A stretch of 6,266 nucleotides of DNA. It comes from DASUAO01 sp035763745 (lineage in GTDB: Bacteria > Actinomycetota > Acidimicrobiia > IMCC26256 > PALSA-555). The number at the start of each line of letters is the position of its first letter. Position 1 is the stretch's first letter. The stretch covers positions 1 through 6,266 of the forward strand of contig DASUAO010000025.1 in the NCBI GenBank assembly GCA_035763745.1, in the 5' to 3' direction. The notes under the pieces were generated by a model. That model was not told where the DNA came from and did not search any database. It worked only from the letters and a program-made list of their open reading frames with translations. This document shows, piece after piece, positions 1-6,266 of the stretch. The position numbers and the translations under genes were made by a program.

Positions 1-60
1 GGGGTGGGCTGGGTCGGGGTGGGCTGGGTCGGGGTGGGCTGGGTCGGGGTGGGCTGGGTC
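1..60. repeat. 15-bp G-rich tandem repeat, four perfect copies, reaching the window edge
   Basis: The unit GGGGTGGGCTGGGTC occurs four times head to tail with no mismatch and stops abruptly at position 60. Because it begins at base 1, more copies may lie to the left. Each unit has three runs of three or four G separated by one or two bases (T, CT, TC), giving twelve G-runs in 60 bases, far more than one intramolecular G-quadruplex needs. The complementary strand is equally C-rich. Perfect identity suggests recent slippage or expansion. Since 15 is a multiple of three, any frame through it would give a pentapeptide repeat, but no gene is clearly established here. The G-rich strand is the template strand for transcripts coming leftward out of the helicase-nuclease operon. 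The repeat is directly visible; any structural or regulatory role is inference. Confidence 0.95.
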
Positions 61-119
61 GACGTCGTCGCGCGCTGCCGGTGGAGGCTGCTTCCTCGCG
101 ATCCGGCCGCAGGGTGGTC

Positions 120-142
120 GGTCGATGTGGTGGGCATCGGCC
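120..142 (+). repeat. Imperfect inverted repeat, 8-bp stem with 7-base loop
   Basis: The arms GGTCGATG (120-127) and CATCGGCC (135-142) enclose the loop TGGTGGG. Read as plus-strand RNA, all eight positions pair if one G-U wobble at 122/140 is allowed; read as minus-strand RNA that pair becomes a C-A mismatch, so the hairpin is better in rightward transcripts. No run of T follows on either side, so it does not look like a classical intrinsic terminator. It may have arisen by chance in GC-rich DNA. Confidence 0.25.
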
Positions 143-190
143 TGATCCATTGCGGTTGTGTGACGATATGCCGCCGCCGAGGCGCACGAT

Positions 191-205
191 ACCCGGTGGC
201 CGGGT
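191..205 (-). terminator. Possible weak terminator hairpin after the operon
   Basis: A perfect inverted repeat, ACCCGG-TGG-CCGGGT, begins 26 bases after the stop codon of the AddA-like gene. It would form a 6-bp, mostly G-C stem with a 3-base loop in the leftward transcript. The position suits an operon end, but no U-tract follows, so Rho-independent termination is doubtful. Short GC-rich palindromes of this kind are common by chance at this base composition. Confidence 0.22.
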
Positions 206-231
206 CGCGGAATCCGCTCACGGTGCGGCGC

Positions 232-3200
232 TCAGCCCACCGCTCGGATCAGCGAGCGGACCTCGGCGACCGCACCGGGCAGGTCGTCGACCTCGCGTTG
301 ACGCGCTCCGTCGGGTCCGACGAACACGAAGGTGCACCGTGTGACCGCCCGTCCGAGGACTGCCTCGAGCGCGAGCGCATACGTGGCTCCCTGGAGGCGA
401 TAGCGAGCGAGGGCGGTGTCGACCTCGGCGTCGGTGCGGACGGCGTCGGTCTTCCAGTCGGCGACCACAAGGCCGTCCGGCGTCTCGACGAGGAGGTCGA
501 TGAACCCCTCGACGAGGACGCCGTCGATGGGTGCGGCGACCGGGACCTCGCGCCAACGGGGCCATCCCCCCGCGACCGCGTCGCGCACCAGCGGAGCGTC
601 GAGAGCGGACGAGGCGAGGGCCCGGATCTCGTCCTCCTGGTCGGGGATGCCTTCGGCCAACGCCTGCGCTCGGGCGGTCGCGTCGATGCCCGCACCGGTC
701 GCGAGGTCGACGGTCTGGAGGACGGCGTGCACCGCGCGCCCGATCGCGGTCCCGGCACGGCCTCGTCGCCACGGCGGGGTCTCGTCCTCCTCGTTGGGCC
801 CCGACCCCTCGTCGCGGCTGGCCGCCTCCTCACGGCCGACCTGGACCTCGTGCCCTGCCATCTCGCGCTCTGGCACCTCGTGGCGAGCGATCGCCGTCGC
901 CGAGATCGTGGGGGTGCGGCGACCCGCAGCCACCGCGCGCGTCCGCGCCTCGATCCATGCGTCGCGGTCCGGGCCGGGCGTCGAGGGCGACGAGGGAGTG
1001 GGTTCGGGCCCCACCGCCGCTCGTCCGATCTCGGGGCGTGACGACGAGGCCTCGACGAGGTGCGCCGCGAGACAGCGATCGCCCTCGACGTGGTGCATGC
1101 TCACGACGAGGTGGTCGATCGCCCGGGTGGTCGCGACGTAGAGCAGCCGGACCTGCTCGGCGCGCCACGCCGCCTTCTCCTTCTCCTTCACCTCGTCGAA
1201 CCCGTCGTCGACGAACGGACTGTCGGCGCGCAGGCTCACGAGCGGCGCGTTCGGCCCGAAGAGGACGCGACCTGTGCGCGGCTGCTCTCGCAGTCCCAGT
1301 CCGGTGAGCACGACGACGGGGAACTCGAGGCCCTTGGCACCGTGGACCGTGAGGATGCGGACGGCGTCGTCGTCGGGCTCGGGGACGACGACCTCGACGG
1401 CCCGGGCGTCCTCGTCGGCCTGGCTCCGGGCCCAGGTCACGAACCCCCGCAGGCTCGACCCGCCGGCATCGGCGTAGGCGCGGGCGGCGTCGGCGACGAA
1501 CCGGATGCGTCGCCAGTGGTCGCGAGGCCGCGCCCGTTCGACCGCGAGCTCGAGCAGGCGGCGTTCGCGGATCACCCGCGCCACGATCTCGCTCGGCCCT
1601 TCCCACCAGCGCCGCTCGTGGAGGCCCCGCAGGTCGGCGAGCGCGCGGACGACGGCGTGATCCGACGGGAGCGACTCGGGAGCGTCCCTCCGGTAGTCCC
1701 ACGAGCCGCCCGCCTGGACGAAGGCGACCAGCTCGTCGTCGCGGCATGCGAACCCCGGGGAGCGCAGCGCCGCGACGATCGAGACGTCGTCGACGGGGTC
1801 GTCGATCGCGGTGAGGACGTTGAGCAGCTCGCCGACCTCGGTCGTGGAGAAGACGAGCGACTGGCTCTCGACCCGGGCCGGGATGCCGAGCGTGTCGAGC
1901 GCCACCTCGACGTACGGGAGCGTGGTGCGCGTCGGCAGCAGGATCGCGATGTCGCCGTAGTGCACGTCACGGGTGCCTTCGTCGTCACCGACCGGCGTGT
2001 CCTCGTCGCGTACCTGCCATCGCTCGGCGCGTGCCCGTCGGACGATCGACGCCAGCTCCTCGGCCTCGGTGCGGCGCAACGCGTCGAGGTCGGTCCCCTT
2101 CGGTGCCGCGGCCCCGAACACCCGCACGGAGTCGTGGTCGGGCACCGGACGCGAGGCGACCGGCGCGTCGTACGGGGCCTGGAGCGGGTCGTCGTCACCG
2201 AAGCGCGAGGAGAACACTTCGTCGACGTAGGAGACGATCGCAGGCCGTGAGCGGAAGTTGGTGGTGAGCGCGAGCCGCTCGCCGAGCGCGTCGCGGACCT
2301 GCCGGTAGAGCTCGATGTCGGCGCGGCGGAACCGGTAGATCGACTGCTTGGGGTCGCCGACGACGAACACCCGGCCGGGGGCGAGGGCGAGGTCGGCCCA
2401 GTGCTTCCCGGCGACGTCGGCCTCGGTCGTCGCGATGAGCGCTGCGAGCTCGATCTGGAGCGGGTCCGTGTCCTGGAACTCGTCGAGCAGGAGCGCCCGG
2501 TACCGCTCGTGCAGCACGGCCCGGACACGCCCGTCGGAGCGCAGCAGACGACATGCGTGCACGAGCAGGTCGTGGAACTCGAGGCGACCGTCACGGCGAC
2601 GCGCCTCGACCCGGCCGCGCGCGAAGTCGGCCACCGCGTCGAGGAGCACGGTCATGGCCGGATGGACGGTCGCGGCAACCACTCGGCTGCGCGCGAGCTC
2701 CGCGGCGGCGAGCCGATCGAGCACCACAGCCTTGCCGTCGCCGGGCCAGTTCCCCTTCTTGCCGCGGTTGCCGCCCGCGAGCGTCCAGGCGGCGAGCACC
2801 TCCAGCCGTTCGAGATCGTCGGCGGCGTCCCGGACAGCGACGCCGATCGACTCGACCTCACCCAGCCGAGCCAGCAGCCGGTCGTCGTCGTCGGTGCAGC
2901 CGGAGGCGAGCGCCGCCGCCGCGTCGATCGCGGCCAGCACGGGCCCGGCGTCGACCGGGGGGATCGGTGGGCGCCCGGGATGCCAGTCGACGGCGCGATC
3001 CCACTGGTCGCCGATCGTCCGGGCGACGCTCTCGAGCTGGTACGCGCCGATGCCGAGGATCGCGCAGACGGTGACGGCATCGGCCAGCGTGGGATCCTCG
3101 AACAGCGTGTCGCGGAAGCGGTTCCAGTCCTCGGCGAACTGGACCTGGGCCTCGATCTCGTCGAGGACCTCGAACCCGGGTGGGAGCCCGGCCTCCAGCG

Positions 3201-3546
3201 GGAACTCGGCGATGATCCGCTGGGCGAACCCGTGGAGCGTGGTGATCGCGGCGTCGTCGAAGTCGCCAACGGCGCGGCGGCACCGGGTGCGCACGTCGGC
3301 GTCCTCGGCGTCGCGGGCCTGCACGTCGAGGCGCCCCCGGACGCGATCGCGCAGCTCGCCCGCCGCTGCTTCGGTGAACGTGATGACCGCGATCCGTTCG
3401 AGTGGTGTGCCGCTCCCGACGAGCGCGACGACGCGACCCACGAGCTCGTGCGTCTTCCCCGTCCCCGCCCCCGCCTCCACGAACAGGCTCTCGTCGAGCC
3501 GTTCGGAGATCGCGCGACGCGCCGACTCGTCGGGCACGCGCGTCAT
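232..3546 (-). CDS. AddA/RecB-type UvrD-family helicase with C-terminal PD-(D/E)XK nuclease domain
   Basis: This is the main motor-nuclease subunit of an AddAB-like double-strand-end processing complex, 1104 residues. Motifs in order: Walker A AGAGTGKT (25-32); motif Ia ITFTEAAAGEL (55-65); TLHGFA (103-108); GRLEFHDLL (320-328); Walker B DEFQDTD (355-361); motif III VVGDPKQSIYRFR (396-408); motif IV TTNFRSRP (428-435); motif V TVHGAKGLEFP (733-743); motif VI RLLYVATTRA (800-809). A Pro/Glu-rich linker (about 840-925) leads to a RecB-type nuclease with His940, Asp1017 in GFIDLL, Asp1030 and Lys1032 in DWKT, and Gln1052/Tyr1056 in LQGATY, so both activities look intact. The expected Q-motif glutamine before Walker A is not evident. 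The start is the ATG at 3546-3544, which overlaps the upstream stop by one base and has GGAGG nine bases before it; an in-frame start at 3729 would add 61 Arg/Pro-rich residues read out of frame from the neighbour. Gene order, nuclease subunit first, matches addB-addA of Bacillus. Orthology to AddA rather than RecB or AdnB is inferred, so no symbol is given. Confidence 0.95.
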   Translation of the reverse strand: MTRVPDESARRAISERLDESLFVEAGAGTGKTHELVGRVVALVGSGTPLERIAVITFTEAAAGELRDRVRGRLDVQARDAEDADVRTRCRRAVGDFDDAAITTLHGFAQRIIAEFPLEAGLPPGFEVLDEIEAQVQFAEDWNRFRDTLFEDPTLADAVTVCAILGIGAYQLESVARTIGDQWDRAVDWHPGRPPIPPVDAGPVLAAIDAAAALASGCTDDDDRLLARLGEVESIGVAVRDAADDLERLEVLAAWTLAGGNRGKKGNWPGDGKAVVLDRLAAAELARSRVVAATVHPAMTVLLDAVADFARGRVEARRRDGRLEFHDLLVHACRLLRSDGRVRAVLHERYRALLLDEFQDTDPLQIELAALIATTEADVAGKHWADLALAPGRVFVVGDPKQSIYRFRRADIELYRQVRDALGERLALTTNFRSRPAIVSYVDEVFSSRFGDDDPLQAPYDAPVASRPVPDHDSVRVFGAAAPKGTDLDALRRTEAEELASIVRRARAERWQVRDEDTPVGDDEGTRDVHYGDIAILLPTRTTLPYVEVALDTLGIPARVESQSLVFSTTEVGELLNVLTAIDDPVDDVSIVAALRSPGFACRDDELVAFVQAGGSWDYRRDAPESLPSDHAVVRALADLRGLHERRWWEGPSEIVARVIRERRLLELAVERARPRDHWRRIRFVADAARAYADAGGSSLRGFVTWARSQADEDARAVEVVVPEPDDDAVRILTVHGAKGLEFPVVVLTGLGLREQPRTGRVLFGPNAPLVSLRADSPFVDDGFDEVKEKEKAAWRAEQVRLLYVATTRAIDHLVVSMHHVEGDRCLAAHLVEASSSRPEIGRAAVGPEPTPSSPSTPGPDRDAWIEARTRAVAAGRRTPTISATAIARHEVPEREMAGHEVQVGREEAASRDEGSGPNEEDETPPWRRGRAGTAIGRAVHAVLQTVDLATGAGIDATARAQALAEGIPDQEDEIRALASSALDAPLVRDAVAGGWPRWREVPVAAPIDGVLVEGFIDLLVETPDGLVVADWKTDAVRTDAEVDTALARYRLQGATYALALEAVLGRAVTRCTFVFVGPDGARQREVDDLPGAVAEVRSLIRAVG

Positions 3547-6266
3547 CAGGCGCCGCCTCCGTCGGCGTCTCCTGCACTGTCGTCGCCCGGCGCGTCCGGG
3601 GTGTCTGCACCCGGCTCCTCGACGAGGGAGAGGAGTCCGGCCAGGGCCGGGTCCCCGCGGCGCCGTTCGAACCGTCGGACGCGGTCGGCGGGGCAGAGGC
3701 GGGTGTAGTCGCAGTGGACCTCGTAGCACCGCGAGGGACCGGTCCAGTAGTCGTCCTTGCCGGGATACGCGGGGAACGACCCGGAGGCGACGCCCTCCCC
3801 GATCACTCCGATCACGTCGATCAGGCGCGCCTCGGCGTCGGCATCGACCGGGAACCCGACGATCGCGTCCTCGGGGGCCTCGCGGGTGAACCAGTACGAC
3901 GCCTCGACGGGAGCGCCGGCCGCGAGCGGTCGCACCGCCAGCCCGTAGATCGCGAGCTGGAGCTTTCGGCCCTGGAGCACCGGGTCCTCGACGAGCTCGG
4001 CGTGGGTGACGTCGGGCCGGCCGGTCTTGTAGTCGAAGACGTGGATCCGGCCGTCGAGCCCGCGGTCGACTCGGTCGATCCGGCCGCGGAAGTGGACGGG
4101 GGCCCCGTCGGCGAGGGGGACCGTGACCGGGGGGAGGTGGTCGTCGTCGTTGCCGAACGACAGCTCGAAGGCCTCGGGGACGAGCGCGTGCTCGGCGCGC
4201 AGCTTCTCGTCGAGGTCGAGCAGGGAGTCGAGCTCACGCAGCAGCCGCGGACGGTCGATCGCCCACAGCAGTGCGCGCCCGGTGAGCCCGGCCGCTTCGG
4301 CCTCGTCGCAGCGCTCCTCGGCCAGCTGCCGGAGCATCGCGCGCTCAGCGTCGGACCAGCCCTCTTCCGGGTCGGGTCGGGGGTGCGCGCGGAGGAACGC
4401 CTCCAGGACGTCGTGGACGAGGGTGCCCCGGACCCGCGGGTCGACCCGATCGCGGGTCTCCGGGCGCTGGACCCGACCGACCCGCAGGACCTGCGCGAGG
4501 AGGTACCGGAACGGGCAGCCCGCCCATGCCTCCAGCGCCGACGGCGAGAGGCGCGCACCGGAGCCGCCCAGCGCGAGGCTCGTGCCGAGGTTGCCGTCCC
4601 ATGCGTCGAGCGTGCGGCCGGCTCTCGATCGCTGGGCCCGCATGCCCGCGGCGAGGCGAGCGTCCCCACGGACGAGGGGGTGACGGAGCATGCTCCCCGG
4701 GGCCGAGACGAGGGAGCGGACGTCGAGCTCCTGGAGCGTTGCGGCGACGCCCGCACCGGTGAGGCCCGCCGCGAACGACGGGATCACCCGGTACCAGCCC
4801 GACGCGGCGGCGTCGCGCGCGGTGGGGGTGCCCGGCTCGAGGTCGCCGGCACCGAGGTGGTCCCCGGCTCGCGCGCTCGCGGTCTCGAGCAACCACGCGG
4901 CGGGTCGGGTCCCGCGCGGGGCCCGGGCGTCGGCGCGTGGTACCGAGAGCGTGCGGATCCGCGCGGAGGCCAGCGCGGTGAGCCAGTCCGTTCGCTCCCG
5001 GTTCGCGCGGGCGGAGCGCCCCGGCATGCCGTCCGGCCGGTCCCGATCGGGGAGGAGAGGGTCGTCACGCACGGCCGGTGGGAACGCGCCCTCGTGCAGG
5101 CCGAGCACGAACACTCGCTCGTGGTCGGTCCCGAGGAGCGCGCCGAGCGGTGCCACCATCACGCCGTCGCCGAACACGCCGACGTGACCGACCGCGACGT
5201 CGAGCTGCTCGTCGAGCGCGCGCCGCAGCGCCGCGACCGATGCCGGTGCGGCGAGCTCGTCGAGCACCGCCAGCCCACGCACGACGCCCCGTACCTTCTC
5301 GAGGGCCACGAGCTCGGCATCGGGGGCGTGCGCCTGCGCGGAAGGCCCGAAGTAGCGCGCGAGCAGGCCCTCGGCCCACTCGGCGAGCGCCGTCCACGAG
5401 GACGGCTGCGGGGGCGCGAGCCTCGCCGCGAGATCGGTGACGAACGCGTCGAGGCGGGCGCAGTGCTCGAGGATCGGGTCGGTCCCGGTGTCGGCGAAGA
5501 GGACTCCGTCGTGTCGGGCGCGACGTTCGACCTCGACGCGACGTTCGTCGGCCCGGTGTGCGAGTCGCGTCGCCCACTGGTCGAGGCCGGCGACCACGTT
5601 GGCCTCGCACGACAGGCGGTCCCAGAGCGGGCCGGGGATGGTGTGTCCCCCGGGCGTCTCCACGATCGGCGTGGAGGCGAAGAGCTCGGCGAGGGAGTCG
5701 CGGCGCAAGTCGCGGTCGGGGAGCGCGAGCAGGCCGAGCAGCAGACGGCCGGGGGCGGTGTCGCTCAGACGGCGGGGCGAGGGGCCGTGCGCCGGGATCC
5801 CGGCCGCGGCGAGCTGCTCGTGGAGCAGCCGGGCGTAGGGCACGGCGGCTCGGAACGTGATCGCCATGCGGTGCAGCGGGGTGCCGTGCTCGAGTGCGTC
5901 GAACACCTCGCGCACGACACCGCGCACCTCTTCGTCGGCATCGGGAGCCGAGATGATCCGGTCGCCGATGGGTAGCGACGGGGCGGGCCGCACGTGGGGC
6001 GCCCCGAGGCCGGGGATCTGCCGCGCCAGCTCCGCGGCGAGCGCATGCACCTCGGTGTCGATCTCGGGGTCGCCGGTCGTGGCGAGCACGATCGCGCCGC
6101 GGTCGCGCGCGACGAGCTCGCGCAGCAACGCGCGCGCGCCCGGGCTCAACGAGGTCGGGAGGAACACGAGGACGGTGCCGACCTCGTCGAGCGCGGGTCC
6201 GCCCGACGTCGCGACCCGCGCCGCCGCCAGGAGCTGGTCCTCGTCGTCGTAGTACTCGGCGACGCG
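3546..6266 (-). CDS. AddB-like PD-(D/E)XK nuclease subunit, 5' end outside the window
   Basis: The frame is open to the right edge, so 906 C-terminal residues are visible and the N-terminus is missing. A GTG at 6167-6165 is internal: the 33 codons before it stay open and read on like the same protein (a YYDDED stretch, then TVLVFLPTSLSP). Numbering from the first visible codon, about 1-430 resembles the helicase-like core of AddB-type proteins, including VFVLGLHEGAFPP (about 385-397). The C-terminal nuclease domain starts near LSPSALEAWAGCPFRYLL (about 573-590). Expected catalytic residues are His618 (GTLVH), Asp731 (GRIDRVD), Asp745 and Lys747 (FDYKTG), and Gln770/Tyr774 (LQLAIYG). Cys584 with Cys847, Cys852 and Cys858 match the four ligands of the AddB iron-sulphur cluster, but the last three are spaced C-x4-C-x5-C rather than the usual C-x2-C-x5-C. 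The last 24 or so residues are acidic and Gly/Asp/Ala-rich, probably disordered. Whether an ATP-binding loop exists cannot be judged because it would lie upstream. An AdnA-type subunit is the main alternative. Confidence 0.9.
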   Translation of the reverse strand, partial: RVAEYYDDEDQLLAAARVATSGGPALDEVGTVLVFLPTSLSPGARALLRELVARDRGAIVLATTGDPEIDTEVHALAAELARQIPGLGAPHVRPAPSLPIGDRIISAPDADEEVRGVVREVFDALEHGTPLHRMAITFRAAVPYARLLHEQLAAAGIPAHGPSPRRLSDTAPGRLLLGLLALPDRDLRRDSLAELFASTPIVETPGGHTIPGPLWDRLSCEANVVAGLDQWATRLAHRADERRVEVERRARHDGVLFADTGTDPILEHCARLDAFVTDLAARLAPPQPSSWTALAEWAEGLLARYFGPSAQAHAPDAELVALEKVRGVVRGLAVLDELAAPASVAALRRALDEQLDVAVGHVGVFGDGVMVAPLGALLGTDHERVFVLGLHEGAFPPAVRDDPLLPDRDRPDGMPGRSARANRERTDWLTALASARIRTLSVPRADARAPRGTRPAAWLLETASARAGDHLGAGDLEPGTPTARDAAASGWYRVIPSFAAGLTGAGVAATLQELDVRSLVSAPGSMLRHPLVRGDARLAAGMRAQRSRAGRTLDAWDGNLGTSLALGGSGARLSPSALEAWAGCPFRYLLAQVLRVGRVQRPETRDRVDPRVRGTLVHDVLEAFLRAHPRPDPEEGWSDAERAMLRQLAEERCDEAEAAGLTGRALLWAIDRPRLLRELDSLLDLDEKLRAEHALVPEAFELSFGNDDDHLPPVTVPLADGAPVHFRGRIDRVDRGLDGRIHVFDYKTGRPDVTHAELVEDPVLQGRKLQLAIYGLAVRPLAAGAPVEASYWFTREAPEDAIVGFPVDADAEARLIDVIGVIGEGVASGSFPAYPGKDDYWTGPSRCYEVHCDYTRLCPADRVRRFERRRGDPALAGLLSLVEEPGADTPDAPGDDSAGDADGGGA
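3556..3560 (-). promoter_or_regulatory. Ribosome-binding site for the AddA-like gene
   Basis: GGAGG on the minus strand lies nine bases before the ATG at 3546-3544, a good Shine-Dalgarno match. It sits within the Gly-Gly codons near the end of the AddB-like frame. With the one-base stop/start overlap (TGATG), it fixes the start of the AddA-like gene and suggests translational coupling, which would help keep the two subunits in equal amounts. Confidence 0.8.

Larger units (their letters stand above)
61..231. other. Gap between the operon end and the tandem repeat; no convincing gene
   Basis: This 171-base stretch follows the stop codon of the AddA-like gene. On the minus strand two open frames start here and run leftward through the tandem repeat to the window edge: one from an ATG at 150-148 and one from a GTG at 221-219. 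Neither has a clear Shine-Dalgarno sequence, a recognisable protein motif, or third-position G/C as strong as the two large genes (roughly three quarters by hand count). On the plus strand one frame from beyond the left edge stops with TGA at 143-145, while the other two run on antisense into the helicase gene. Two small inverted repeats are listed separately. I see no good sigma-70 type promoter. Confidence 0.6.

Noticed and set aside
1..60. The tandem repeat as a CRISPR array or telomere-like element
   Set aside because: The units are directly adjacent with no spacers, and four 15-bp copies at a window edge give no support for a telomere.
4..1041. A 345-codon plus-strand open frame starting in the tandem repeat
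   Set aside because: Most of it is antisense to the nuclease domain of the AddA-like gene. Its only distinctive part is the G-rich repeat read as Gly/Val/Trp units, and no motif is seen.
3547..3729. A 61-residue N-terminal extension of the AddA-like protein
   Set aside because: It reads the AddB-like gene out of frame, giving an Arg/Pro-rich stretch. The ATG at 3546 has a good ribosome-binding site and gives the normal short lead into Walker A.
2348..3889. Several other long plus-strand frames opposite the AddA-like gene, such as 513 codons here and 435 codons at 2401-3708
   Set aside because: They are Ser/Arg/Ala-rich antisense shadows overlapping each other in different frames, without ribosome-binding sites or domains.
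3402..5975. An 857-codon open frame on the plus strand, opposite the AddB-like gene
   Set aside because: It is antisense to a gene with a full set of recognised motifs, and its translation is Arg/Gly/Val/Glu-rich with no domain I recognise. Long antisense open frames are expected at this GC content.
6165..6167. GTG as the start of the AddB-like gene
   Set aside because: The frame stays open for 33 more codons to the window edge, those codons look like the same protein, and the family's N-terminal region is missing.

Overview
The window holds two large genes, both on the minus strand, and a short repeat-bearing gap at the left edge. The DNA is very GC-rich with strong G/C preference at third codon positions. 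The proteins look like those of high-GC Actinomycetota; an Acidimicrobiia-like lineage is my best guess, from family resemblance only.

Layout, in the direction of transcription (right to left): (1) positions 6266 to 3546 encode the C-terminal 906 residues of an AddB-like PD-(D/E)XK nuclease subunit, whose 5' end lies beyond the right edge. (2) Positions 3546 to 232 encode a complete 1104-residue AddA/RecB-type superfamily 1A helicase with its own C-terminal PD-(D/E)XK nuclease domain. The two genes share one base in a TGATG junction, and a GGAGG ribosome-binding site for the second lies inside the last codons of the first, so they are almost certainly co-transcribed and translationally coupled. 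(3) Positions 231 to 61 are a gap after the operon with two small inverted repeats but no clear gene. (4) Positions 60 to 1 are four exact copies of a 15-bp G-rich unit that reaches the left edge and probably continues beyond it.

Together the two proteins should form a heterodimeric helicase-nuclease of the AddAB type. It would act at DNA double-strand ends: the AddA-like motor unwinds, and the two nuclease domains each cut one strand, preparing a 3' tail for RecA. The helicase motifs and both sets of nuclease residues are intact. The partner also has the four cysteines expected of an AddB-type iron-sulphur cluster, though with unusual spacing.

I found no mobile element, CRISPR array, tRNA or rRNA, and nothing that I can defend as a wholly new system. 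The most unusual element is the G-rich tandem repeat, which has strong G-quadruplex potential just downstream of the operon.
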